From contig NZ_PGVB01000009.1 in NCBI RefSeq assembly GCF_002860205.1, positions 1 to 52,099 of the forward strand: a stretch of DNA of 52,099 nt. The letters run 5' to 3'. Below are positions 14,881-23,178 of the stretch, piece by piece. A program made the position numbers and the translations under genes. Under the pieces are notes generated by a model, which saw nothing but the letters and a program-made list of their open reading frames with translations, did no database searches and had not been told where the DNA came from. How positions within the stretch are numbered: position 1 is the stretch's first letter; every line of letters begins with the position of its first letter. The stretch is from Bacillus sp. T33-2 (GTDB lineage Bacteria; Bacillota; Bacilli; Bacillales; Cytobacillaceae).

Positions 14881-15356
14881 TTGAGGAAAGAGAAAAATTT
14901 GTCCTTTCATAAGGGTGCCCGGGACAAATCCGTTGAGGGAAGAGAGAAGGTATCCTTTCATTATTATGTGAAGCACATAATCCGGAAAACGCAAAATTGT
15001 CCATCATGCTGGTTATGATGGACAAAAATCCCAAAAGTACACACAAAATTGTCCATCATGCTGGTTATGATGGACAAAAATCCCAAAGGTACATATAAAA
15101 TTGTCCATCATATTAGCTATGATGGACAGAATCCCCCAAGGTACACGCAAAATTGTCCATCATAATGGGTATGATGGACAAAAATCCCCAAGGTACATAT
15201 AAAATTGTCCATCATATTAGCTATGATGGACAGAATCCCCCAAGGTACACGCAAAATTGTCCATCATAATGGGTATGATGGACAAAAATCCCCAAGATAC
15301 ACGTAAAACTGTCCATCATGATGGTTATAACAAACAAAATCTGCGGAGCGAAGGGA
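14881..15356. repeat. Tandem array of hairpin-forming 52-base repeats
   Basis: Seven units follow each other with an exact 52-base period (unit starts 14993, 15045, 15097, 15149, 15201, 15253, 15305). Units 1-6 each hold an inverted repeat of the form TTGTCCATCAT-N7-ATGATGGACAA, with a perfect 10 or 11 bp stem. The loop varies (GCTGGTT, ATTAGCT, AATGGGT) while the stem does not. Units 3 and 5 are identical, and 4 and 6 differ only near their ends, so a 104-base pair of units was duplicated. Unit 7 has decayed. Two more degenerate units sharing TTGAGG(A/G)AAGAGA begin at 14881 and 14933, each with its own hairpin. Spacers are conserved too, so this is not a CRISPR array, and the period is not a multiple of three, so it does not code. 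Confidence 0.95.
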
Positions 15357-15390
15357 AAGTTGCGAAATTGGCGGAGCATTAGTGATATAA

Positions 15391-15418
15391 AAAAACGAGG
15401 GGCCGTTCCCCTCGTTTT
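15391..15418. terminator. Bidirectional terminator at the array and aldo/keto reductase
   Basis: AAAACGAGGGG (15392-15402) pairs exactly with CCCCTCGTTTT (15408-15418) around CCGTT. Runs of A and T flank the stem, so it can work on both strands; it lies just after the stop of the minus-strand aldo/keto reductase. Confidence 0.9.
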
Positions 15419-15434
15419 CGTATATGCCACTTGG

Positions 15435-16265
15435 TTAAAAATCAAAATTATCCGGATCGGCGCCAATTCGCTCGTTTTTGTTCAAGCCAGTAATTCTTTC
15501 CATATCTTCAGATGACAGTTCGAAATCGAAGATATTGGCGTTTTCGATGATGCGATGTTCTTTGATGGATTTTGGAATCGTGACAACTTCGTTTTGCAGA
15601 TCCCATCGTAGGATAACCTGGGCTGCAGTTTTGCCATGTTTCTCGGCAATCTCCACGATTGTTGGCTCATTAAGCAGCTCTCCCTGCTTAAGCGGAGACC
15701 AGGCTTCAAGCTGGATGCCTTCTTTTTTGCAGAAGTCGTGGACTTCTTTTTGGGTCAGGTGAGGATGGTATTCGATCTGGTTCACCATCGGTTTAATTTC
15801 AGCGGTGCTTAGAAGGTCCTCCAGGTGATGGACGTGGAAATTGCTGACCCCGATCGCGCGTACCCGGCCATCTTTATATAGCTTTTCAAGTGCCTTCCAA
15901 GTGTCTTTATACTTTCCGGCAACAGGCCAGTGCACCAGATAAAGGTCCAGGTAATCAAGGCCAAGCTTTTGCATACTCGTTTCAAACGCCTTTATTGTAG
16001 ATTCATACCCCTGATCGGCATTCCAGACTTTTGTAGTGATGAACAGTTCTTCGCGGGGTACTCCTGAATCCCTTATTGCCTGGCCGACGCCTTCTTCATT
16101 GCCGTACACTGCAGCAGTATCGATGCTAATATAGCCATTTTTAAGGGCCGCCATCACTGAATCGACCACTTCGGAACCCTCTTTCACTTTAAAAACCCCC
16201 AGCCCGAACCATGGCATTTTGACCCCATTATGCAACGTGGTTGTATCGCGGAGACTTTTTGGCAT
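15435..16265 (-). CDS. Aldo/keto reductase, AKR5 type
   Basis: This 276-residue NADPH-dependent reductase of aldehydes and ketones, such as methylglyoxal, resembles B. subtilis YvgN and YtbE. The catalytic tetrad is visible as Asp49, Tyr54, Lys79 and His112. The cofactor-binding end shows IPKSIKEHRIIENANIFDF, and the protein ends PDNFDF. The ATG at 16265 follows TTGGAGGAA; an in-frame start six codons upstream lacks a site. A close paralogue that is frameshifted lies at 35068-35890. The enzyme is cytoplasmic and probably serves aldehyde detoxification. Confidence 0.93.
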   Translation of the reverse strand: MPKSLRDTTTLHNGVKMPWFGLGVFKVKEGSEVVDSVMAALKNGYISIDTAAVYGNEEGVGQAIRDSGVPREELFITTKVWNADQGYESTIKAFETSMQKLGLDYLDLYLVHWPVAGKYKDTWKALEKLYKDGRVRAIGVSNFHVHHLEDLLSTAEIKPMVNQIEYHPHLTQKEVHDFCKKEGIQLEAWSPLKQGELLNEPTIVEIAEKHGKTAAQVILRWDLQNEVVTIPKSIKEHRIIENANIFDFELSSEDMERITGLNKNERIGADPDNFDF

Positions 16266-16418
16266 ACAAATTCCTCCAATCAAATTAATTTCTTCTATAT
16301 TTTCTCATATTTTAAACACAGATAAAAAGAATTGCACTCCCCGTTACAAAGTCCGGACATTTAAAAAGTAGGCTGTTCCTGTATAATAGTTATATTAACT
16401 AATAAACCAGGTGATTAA

Positions 16419-17336
16419 ATGCCACGGAAAATATATCAAAACTACGATAACATCGATAATAACAAGACAATGTATGACATGATAAAGTGGTCGCGGGAAC
16501 GCCGTGCAAAAAAGAAGGATTTATCTGTCCAGATTCCGCACAGCGAACGCAAGGAAGCAGAGAGGCTCAGAGGAAACAGGAAAGATTTTTCAATTACATG
16601 GATAGGCCATGCAACGTTTTTAATCCAATCGGGCGGTCTCAATATCCTGACAGACCCTGTTTGGGCAAAATGGATGGGGACCCAGCGACGGCTGACAGAA
16701 CCCGGGATTGCCATCGAGGATTTGCCGGATATTGATATTGTCCTGATCTCGCACAGCCATTACGACCATCTTGATTTTGCCACAATAAAAAAGCTAAAAG
16801 GGGACATCACCTATTATGTGCCGGCTGGCCTTGAGCAGCTTTTTGCCCGAAGGGGTTATGCAAAAGTAGTGGAGGCTGACTGGTGGGATAAGCTGGATCA
16901 CGCCAGTCTCAATATTTCATTTGTGCCTGCCCAGCACTGGACGAAAAGGACGCTGACCGATACAAATACATCCCATTGGGGTGGCTGGGTTATAGAATCG
17001 GAGAGCAAAACCATTTATTTTGCCGGGGACTCCGGGTATTTCCGCGGCTTTAAAGAAATCGGGGAGAAGTTCGAAATCGACTATGCGTTAATGCCGATCG
17101 GTGCTTATGAGCCAGAGTGGTTCATGAGGACCTCCCACATTAATCCCGAAGATGCCATCAAAGCATTTACCGAATTAAAGGCAACAAAGTTTATCCCGAT
17201 GCATTATGGAGCATACCGTCTGGCAGATGATACCGGACCTGAAGCATTGGACAGGCTCCTTAAGGAATGGGAGAGGCTTGCACTTGACAAGTGCGCTCTT
17301 GCTGCCATGAAAATTGGTGAAACCATCTGGGATTAG
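16419..17336 (+). CDS. Metallo-beta-lactamase fold hydrolase, NAPE-PLD/UlaG-like
   Basis: The 305-residue protein has the zinc-site motif H112-S-H114-Y-D116-H117 and the later blocks TSHWGGWV, YFAGDSGYF (metal-bridging Asp) and FIPMHYGAYRLADD (His near the C-terminus). This set is typical of the NAPE-PLD-like branch of the fold, which includes phosphodiesterases and lactonases. The first 50 residues are charged and not part of the core. The ATG follows AGGTGAT. TATAAT at 16382 may be its -10 box, but no good -35 box is seen. The substrate is unknown. Confidence 0.88.
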   Translation: MPRKIYQNYDNIDNNKTMYDMIKWSRERRAKKKDLSVQIPHSERKEAERLRGNRKDFSITWIGHATFLIQSGGLNILTDPVWAKWMGTQRRLTEPGIAIEDLPDIDIVLISHSHYDHLDFATIKKLKGDITYYVPAGLEQLFARRGYAKVVEADWWDKLDHASLNISFVPAQHWTKRTLTDTNTSHWGGWVIESESKTIYFAGDSGYFRGFKEIGEKFEIDYALMPIGAYEPEWFMRTSHINPEDAIKAFTELKATKFIPMHYGAYRLADDTGPEALDRLLKEWERLALDKCALAAMKIGETIWD

Positions 17337-17362
17337 CATTACAGGGAGATATAGAACAATAC

Positions 17363-17770
17363 ATGAACAATCAAAAGTTAAAGGCGGCAGTCCAACGAGC
17401 GGCTGGCCAAGCTTTATATCAAAAGGGCTTCGTATCGGTCGTAGACGTGCTGATCATCATGAACAAATTGGATAAAAAAAATCACGAACGTTGGAGAAGC
17501 GGACAGATTCCTTATCTTGAAAGGGTAATAGAGATGAATTTAAACACGATAAGCCTGGCCGTTAAAGAAATACACGCCCTCTGCCTGAAAATGGGGCTGA
17601 AACCTTCATATACGGCCAATTACAAATGGGGGAAGGGACCGAGGCGCAAGCTGCAGTTCAGCAAATCCGGGAGCCCGAACATTGAACAGGCCTACGCCAC
17701 CCATTATGTTAGCAAGAGCCTTTCTAAAAAAATTAAAGGAAGTGGTGAAAGTGACGATAGGACGGAATGA
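17363..17770 (+). CDS. Hypothetical basic protein coupled to the SEC-C gene
   Basis: This 135-residue, Lys/Arg-rich protein has no cysteine cluster, signal or membrane segment; the middle (about 25-80) looks helical. A GRRKL-like basic patch (KGPRRKLQFSKSG) and Lys-rich C-terminus suggest nucleic-acid or ribosome contact, but this is inference only. It overlaps the next gene by 20 bases, which indicates coupled translation and a shared job. The family is unknown to me. A possible start is the ATG at 17363, with AGGGAGAT upstream. Confidence 0.72.
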   Translation: MNNQKLKAAVQRAAGQALYQKGFVSVVDVLIIMNKLDKKNHERWRSGQIPYLERVIEMNLNTISLAVKEIHALCLKMGLKPSYTANYKWGKGPRRKLQFSKSGSPNIEQAYATHYVSKSLSKKIKGSGESDDRTE

Positions 17771-19892
17771 CCACTGCTCATGCGGCAGCGGCAAAAAATA
17801 CAAAAAGTGCTGCATGAAGAAGGAAGCCGTGATAGAGATAAATCAAGTTAAGGAAGAAAGATTCATGCAGCAAAAGCATGATTTGGTTTTGAAAATTGAT
17901 GATTTCTTGCTTTCTAAAATACCATTGCATGAATTGGCGAAACTTCGAAACGAATTTGAAAAGCGGGGAATCAATCGGGCTACTCCGAATTTTGACGGTT
18001 TGTTTCAATTTTGGCGCATGTTTTTTCATCGCTATCCGAACGGCAAACGGGGGGTTGAGTGGTTCTTTGAGAAAAAGACGAATTTAAGAACAGACGAACT
18101 GAATATGGCAAAGAGATGGGCAGGCCTGGTTCCTAAACTGATCCAGATTGTGGATAAACATGAAAAAGGGGCAATCGTCGAAGACCAGTTCACCGGAGAC
18201 AGGCTTTTGCTGCTAGAATCAGAAACTTTTAAAGAAAGAACTCCGTGGGCAGGATGTTTCTGCCTTCTGGAGCCATTTGATGGCGGATATGCCATAAATG
18301 GGGTAACAGCCTTTCGCGATCCCGGTGTACTGAAGTTGGCCAAAGTCATGATCGAGGAACTTATGCATGAAAAAAATCTTGAATATAATGATGCTGTCTT
18401 TGAATACTTCCCCGAAATTTTTTCATTGTTTCTAAACGGGAAGAAGGCTGATGGAAAGGACCGGGGTGAACGGACAATTACTTCAACTGCCTTACAGCAT
18501 AAGGTCTTGAATAAGCAAGAAGTGGTCCAATTTATCATGGCACAAGAAGAAATTGTTGTTGATGAATGGTCACAAGGCAACGGAAGTTTTTCTCTGAGCG
18601 GCGATTGGATTCGTTATGATGACAACGCAGCGAATGGTTCGGTATATCTGGCAAAAGTACACGGACAAATCCAGCTCAAGAATGACAATCTATCTTACTT
18701 GGCCAACGATGAACAGGGTATCGAAAACTTCCAACAATTTATCAAGCCAGTCGAAAGTGCATTGCTGTTAATGAACAAAAAGGAAAAAAGCTATAAAATA
18801 CCGATGAATATTGAGGTAGGCACTTATGTTGTTTATATGGAGGAGGGTGTTCTCCAGGCTTTCGGTTCGCTGGCGCAGCACCAGCTTCTGCTCGGGGATG
18901 TTGACACCCCTTTCCCCCTCTTTGACAATTTATCGCCTAGAGAGATGGCCACACAGGGACGGGCTCAGGAAGTCGAGCAATGGCTGAGGGAAAAAGAATA
19001 TAATTCATTTGACATCCTGATGGAACAACATAAAGAGCTGCCAGCTACAACAGATTACAACTCTGTCAGGAAAGAACTTGGGCTGCCATTGTCTCCATTC
19101 GTCACTTTGGGGGAAAAGAGGGTGACGGCTTTAACCAAATCAGTTAATCCATTTCCTCGCCCCCATTACATATCAGAACAGGATATGCCGATCTATCAGC
19201 AGTTAGGCTTTACACCGGAAACATCAAGGGCTTTCTATGCGAATGACATCCTGGGCTTTTTTAAGAAACAAGTGTCTGGCAAGTCGGCCGCAACCGTTCA
19301 GAAATATGTAACAGGGGTAAGCATCCTTGTCGATTATCTACAAAACGTTCAAATGGGAAAATGGAATGAATTGCAGAGGGAGAATTGGGAAGAACTCTTA
19401 TCGTACTTCTATTTCGAAACTGTCTTTGAAACTAGCAATAATCATTTGAAGTCATTTTTATCCGTTCTGCGAAGCTTTATTAAATGGGTTGATAAGAGGC
19501 ATCAAACCTCACATTATCAAATAGCAGACAATATTCTTGCTGAACTAGGAGAGCAAATATACAAGTGTGTCGAGGTGCTGGACCTCTTTGTTCCGTATTA
19601 CCGCAGAAAGCATCAACAGACTTTCCATGATGGATTCTTGAACGTACGACAGGGACTTGTCGGTTATTTTCAGATAGAGTCGGTCTCAGTAAAATCGGTG
19701 AGGATACGTAATATTATTGAAAAAAAACCGCAGCGTTACACACTGATGCTGCCACCCCATTGCACGGCGATAATGGAGCCGGGAATGATCATTTCCGGGA
19801 CTATCGCGAAAGACAATATTAATGCCTGGAAAGTAGAAACAGTTGAGAGGGTTTATCCAGAGAAAGCAGAACTTTATCTATTTGATGAATAG
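17751..19892 (+). CDS. SEC-C zinc-motif protein with recombinase-core-like segment
   Basis: The 713-residue protein starts at GTG 17751 (site GGAAGTGG), directly before the SEC-C motif C9-x-C11-x8-C20-C21. In SecA and similar proteins this zinc motif binds partners such as SecB and usually sits at the C-terminus; here it is N-terminal. A block near residue 400 (LSPREMATQGRAQEVEQWL) resembles a short helical motif seen in other SEC-C proteins. Residues about 495-585 (GKSAATVQKYVTGVSILVDYL ... LKSFLSVLRSFIKWVD) resemble the SAM-like core-binding domain of tyrosine recombinases, but the Arg-His-Arg-Tyr catalytic domain does not follow. The end looks beta-rich. It is coupled to the upstream gene. 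Function unknown. Confidence 0.8.
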   Translation: MTIGRNDHCSCGSGKKYKKCCMKKEAVIEINQVKEERFMQQKHDLVLKIDDFLLSKIPLHELAKLRNEFEKRGINRATPNFDGLFQFWRMFFHRYPNGKRGVEWFFEKKTNLRTDELNMAKRWAGLVPKLIQIVDKHEKGAIVEDQFTGDRLLLLESETFKERTPWAGCFCLLEPFDGGYAINGVTAFRDPGVLKLAKVMIEELMHEKNLEYNDAVFEYFPEIFSLFLNGKKADGKDRGERTITSTALQHKVLNKQEVVQFIMAQEEIVVDEWSQGNGSFSLSGDWIRYDDNAANGSVYLAKVHGQIQLKNDNLSYLANDEQGIENFQQFIKPVESALLLMNKKEKSYKIPMNIEVGTYVVYMEEGVLQAFGSLAQHQLLLGDVDTPFPLFDNLSPREMATQGRAQEVEQWLREKEYNSFDILMEQHKELPATTDYNSVRKELGLPLSPFVTLGEKRVTALTKSVNPFPRPHYISEQDMPIYQQLGFTPETSRAFYANDILGFFKKQVSGKSAATVQKYVTGVSILVDYLQNVQMGKWNELQRENWEELLSYFYFETVFETSNNHLKSFLSVLRSFIKWVDKRHQTSHYQIADNILAELGEQIYKCVEVLDLFVPYYRRKHQQTFHDGFLNVRQGLVGYFQIESVSVKSVRIRNIIEKKPQRYTLMLPPHCTAIMEPGMIISGTIAKDNINAWKVETVERVYPEKAELYLFDE

Positions 19893-19915
19893 TTTCAGAT
19901 TGGGAGGGGATTTAC

Positions 19916-20821
19916 ATGAAAATAGGCATCATCGGGCTGGGGGACATTGCCCAGAAAGCATATTTGCCGGTTCTTGCCGAACGTGGAGATATAGAGTTTC
20001 ACTTATACACAAGGAACCAACAAAAACTCGCCGCTATCGGTGCGAAATACCGGTTTCACCAGCACAATGACTTTGACTCAATGTTGCAAAGCGGAATCAA
20101 AGGGGCATTTGTCCACTCATCGACAGAATCCCATTATGAAATTGTCCGCAAGCTGCTGGAAGCGGGAATCCATGTTTATGTGGACAAGCCGATTACATAT
20201 GAGCTGGAATCAGCAAGAGAATTGACCAGGCTTGCCGAACAAAAGCAATTGATCCTCATGACTGGCTTTAACAGAAGATATGCGCCCGTTTACCGCAAAT
20301 TAAAAGAGCTTGAACAGCCCAATATGGTAATCATGCAAAAAAATCGGAGGGCGCTTCCAGGCGAAGTGCGCAACTTTATTTTTGATGATTTCATCCATGT
20401 CGTTGATACGTTAAGATATTTGTTCCCTTATGAAATTGACCAGATGATTGTTTCCGGAAAGAAGCAGGATGGCTTGCTTTATCATGTTGTTGTCCAGCTT
20501 ATTTCAGGTGGATCCATAGCAATCGGGATTATGAACAGGGACAGCGGAACGCTTGAAGAAAAAGTAGAGGTTTTTCACAGCAGTAAAAAGGGGACAGCCA
20601 TTAATGTTTCAGACCTGTATATCAGCATGGACAGGGAAGAAACGAAAGCCGGAGGAAGTGATTGGGAACCTACTTTACATAAACGGGGATTTGAACAAAT
20701 GATAAATGATTTTCTCCAGGCGGTGAATGAGGATTTCCTTCCGGGTATAACTGCGGCAGACAGCCTGGTTACCCATGAGATATGCGAGAAGATCGTGAAA
20801 CAGCTAGAAACATTGCATTGA
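19916..20821 (+). CDS. Gfo/Idh/MocA family oxidoreductase
   Basis: The 301-residue protein begins with a Rossmann dinucleotide motif (KIGIIGLGDIAQKAYLP, residues 2-18), followed by the family block VYVDKPITYELESAREL, in which the conserved Lys of the catalytic (E)KP motif is present. A C-terminal alpha/beta sheet domain follows. Such enzymes oxidise or epimerise sugars, inositols or related compounds with NAD(P). The ATG follows GGGAGGGG, 23 bases after the SEC-C gene, so co-transcription is likely. A terminator follows. The substrate cannot be read from sequence. Confidence 0.88.
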   Translation: MKIGIIGLGDIAQKAYLPVLAERGDIEFHLYTRNQQKLAAIGAKYRFHQHNDFDSMLQSGIKGAFVHSSTESHYEIVRKLLEAGIHVYVDKPITYELESARELTRLAEQKQLILMTGFNRRYAPVYRKLKELEQPNMVIMQKNRRALPGEVRNFIFDDFIHVVDTLRYLFPYEIDQMIVSGKKQDGLLYHVVVQLISGGSIAIGIMNRDSGTLEEKVEVFHSSKKGTAINVSDLYISMDREETKAGGSDWEPTLHKRGFEQMINDFLQAVNEDFLPGITAADSLVTHEICEKIVKQLETLH

Positions 20822-20828
20822 GTCCTAA

Positions 20829-20863
20829 AAGAAGCTTACCAACACTGGAAAGCTTCTTTTTTT
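20829..20863 (+). terminator. Terminator after the Gfo/Idh gene
   Basis: AAGAAGCTT pairs with AAGCTTCTT and is followed by a run of seven T. It closes the transcript that includes the SEC-C pair. Confidence 0.9.
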
Positions 20864-20906
20864 GTGGGAAAAGCCGACGGAAATTTGTGCTTATTGGTTG
20901 GCTTCT

Positions 20907-21530
20907 TTATGGCTGAGTGGTGCCCAACACTTGCTGGTGCCGCGAAACGAATGGATTGCCGGTTATCCAGAATCTCCATGGATAGTCTTTGGCTTCACCG
21001 GAATTGTCAATGCCGATCCTTTTTCCGTATGAAATGCTGTGAGGTGTTTTTCCTTCTGCAATAAACAATGGCGGCAAATAGAGAGGCTGTCCATAATCGG
21101 ACATGTCGATCGCGAGTGCTTTCGTCAATTTACCAGGTCCGTTAGTCAAGTTTGATTGGTCTGCCAGCTGCCTCCGCTCTTTCATCAGATTAATGCCAGA
21201 CACTGGTTCAAGTGCCCTGATTAATGCAGCCTCAGGCTTTTCCGGTCCGCCGCTTACGACGTTTATCAGGCAGTGAGTATGCATAACGTATGTATAGGCA
21301 AGACCGGATTTTTGGAACATGACCTCCGTCCGTTTCGTTCTGCGGTTGTTAAAACTGTGCGCGGCCCTGTCGCCGGGTCCTATATAGGCTTCAGTTTCAG
21401 CAATATATCCGGATGCAGTGCCCGCTTCAGTTTCCTTGACAAGCAGGCAGCCGAGCAAAGATTTCGCCAGCTCAAGTGTGGGTTGTGCGAAAAATGTCTC
21501 GGAGACAGGACCAAGTACTATATCAGCCAT
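20907..21530 (-). CDS. 3-methyladenine DNA glycosylase (AAG/MPG family)
   Basis: This 207-residue base-excision repair enzyme flips out and removes alkylated purines such as 3-methyladenine and hypoxanthine. Family blocks are ETEAYIGPGDRAAHSF, with the catalytic Glu, then RTKRTEVMF, a SGLAYTYVM segment, and LTNGPGKLTKALAID. The region after AYTYVM reads HTHCLINVVS, a Firmicute variant. Start: AAGGAGG lies ten bases before the ATG at 21530; an in-frame start at 21590 has no site. It is divergent from proC. Confidence 0.93.
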   Translation of the reverse strand: MADIVLGPVSETFFAQPTLELAKSLLGCLLVKETEAGTASGYIAETEAYIGPGDRAAHSFNNRRTKRTEVMFQKSGLAYTYVMHTHCLINVVSGGPEKPEAALIRALEPVSGINLMKERRQLADQSNLTNGPGKLTKALAIDMSDYGQPLYLPPLFIAEGKTPHSISYGKRIGIDNSGEAKDYPWRFWITGNPFVSRHQQVLGTTQP

Positions 21531-21693
21531 GCTAATGAATCCTCCTTGGAGTGGTTCCTTAAAATATATACCCAATTTGCAGGTGAGCATTCTATTGACT
21601 GGATTTTTTGCCGGATGTGCAACAAGCTTTTATCTGTAATGCCAGTTTATAGTATAATTAAATTTAGTCATTCAACATAGAGGACGTGACAAT

Positions 21694-22506
21694 TTGAATC
21701 AGAAACGAATTGGCTTTATCGGGAGCGGCAAAATGGCTCGTGCAATGATAGCAGGCTTGATCGGGTCAAAGCAGGCCGCCCCTGAAAATATAATGGCAAG
21801 TGCAGCCACTCAGGCCACAATGAAGTTAGTGGAAAAAGAATACGGAATATCGGTCAGTCAAAATAATTCCGAAATAGCTGGCTACTCCGATTATCTTGTG
21901 CTGGCCGTCAAACCGGGCCTCTATGAGAGTATCATTTCGGAAATAAAGCCGTCGGTAAAAGCACATACGATCATTATCAGTATCGCCGCGGGCATTAGCC
22001 TGGAATACATAGAAAACATGTTTGGCAGGAGTATCAAGGCAGTAAGGACGATGCCGAATACACCTTCTCTTATTGGAGAAGGCATTTCAGCGATTTGTCC
22101 AAACCGGCATATCAGCCACCAAGAATTGGATGAAGTCCTTGCTTTGTTTCGTTGCTTTGGCCAGGCAGAGGTACTTGAGGAAGCTTTGATGGATGCTGTG
22201 CCAGCGGTAAGCGGTTCTTCGCCCGCCTATGTTTATATGATGATAGAAGCACTGGCTGACGGCGGCGTGCTTCAGGGGATACCGCGAGATAAAGCCTACC
22301 GGATGGCTGCACAGGCCGTCCTGGGGGCTGCGAAGATGGTTCTTGAAACAGGGGAGCATCCGGCAAAGCTGAAGGATGATGTCTGCACACCGGGTGGAGC
22401 GACCATTGAAGCAGTAGCTGAACTTGAAAAATTACAGTTCAGAGCAGCGGTGATTTCTGCAATGGAACGCTGTACCGCCAAGTCAAAAATTTTGTCTGCT
22501 GAATAG
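21694..22506 (+). CDS. proC: Pyrroline-5-carboxylate reductase ProC
   Basis: This 270-residue cytoplasmic enzyme reduces pyrroline-5-carboxylate to proline with NAD(P)H. The Rossmann motif GFIGSGKMARAMIAG is at the N-terminus, the MPNTPSLIGEGISAI block lies in the middle, and the C-terminal dimer region holds AVSGSSPAYVYMMIEALADGGV and the CTPGGATIEAV block. Translation starts at TTG 21694, with GAGGACGTGA just upstream. Bacilli often hold several proC paralogues; which one this is cannot be told. Confidence 0.94.
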   Translation: MNQKRIGFIGSGKMARAMIAGLIGSKQAAPENIMASAATQATMKLVEKEYGISVSQNNSEIAGYSDYLVLAVKPGLYESIISEIKPSVKAHTIIISIAAGISLEYIENMFGRSIKAVRTMPNTPSLIGEGISAICPNRHISHQELDEVLALFRCFGQAEVLEEALMDAVPAVSGSSPAYVYMMIEALADGGVLQGIPRDKAYRMAAQAVLGAAKMVLETGEHPAKLKDDVCTPGGATIEAVAELEKLQFRAAVISAMERCTAKSKILSAE

Positions 22507-22602
22507 CTGTGAAGCACACGCTCAAATGAGCTATGATAAAAAAAATCATGACAACCGGGAAAATAGAGCCAGGTATGATTGTAGTTGAAAGGCGTGGAAT
22601 GT

Positions 22603-23121
22603 GTGATAAAAATAAGGCCTGAACGGCAAGAGGACATTGCAAAAATAGATGAAGTTGTCCACGGTGCTTTTGGCCGCAGCAATGAGGCACGCCTTGTGGA
22701 ATTGATCCGGAACTCGGAAAACTTTATCCCCGGGCTTTCCCTGGTGGCAGAAAACGAAAACGATGAGATTGTAGGACATATTTTATTCAGTAAAATAACG
22801 ATTGAGTCCGCAGAAAGCAAGCACACTACGGTCGGGCTTGCCCCGATGGCAGTCAAGCCTGGATTCCAGGGTCAGGGAATAGGGTCTGAACTCGTTCGGG
22901 AAGGATTGAATCGGTGCACGCACGAAGGCTTTACACATGCTGTTGTCCTGGGACACCCTCAATTTTATCCGAAATTTGGGTTTCTTCCTTCTGTACGGTT
23001 TAATATCGAATCGCCTTTTCCAGTTCCAGAAGACGTGTTCATGGCGGTCGAACTTGAAGAAGGTTCTTTGACCAATATTCAGGGACGAGTGAAATATCCT
23101 CCTGCCTTCGGTCAAGTATAG
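22603..23121 (+). CDS. GNAT N-acetyltransferase, YhbS type
   Basis: The 172-residue acetyltransferase has the acetyl-CoA binding block VKPGFQGQGIGSELVREGL (motif A, Q/RxxGxG/A) and the C-terminal VVLGHPQFYPKFGF block typical of YhbS-like proteins. The acceptor substrate is unknown. The GTG at 22603 is the likely start, with AAAGG eight bases before it; a TTG six codons upstream overlaps that site. The gene lies between proC and ytvI. Confidence 0.85.
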   Translation: MIKIRPERQEDIAKIDEVVHGAFGRSNEARLVELIRNSENFIPGLSLVAENENDEIVGHILFSKITIESAESKHTTVGLAPMAVKPGFQGQGIGSELVREGLNRCTHEGFTHAVVLGHPQFYPKFGFLPSVRFNIESPFPVPEDVFMAVELEEGSLTNIQGRVKYPPAFGQV

Positions 23122-23178
23122 CGGGTCGCAATGGCAATTAATGAAATTTTAGCTCTACTAAGGAGAGTTGTTCGATAA

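Noticed and set aside
14993-15356. CRISPR array
   Set aside because: Spacers between palindromes are conserved and only about 20-25 bases, units are tandem copies, and no cas genes are near.
15221-15466. Minus-strand open frame across the 52-base repeats
   Set aside because: The period is not divisible by three, the frame changes at each unit, and there is no ribosome site; it is a product of the repeats.
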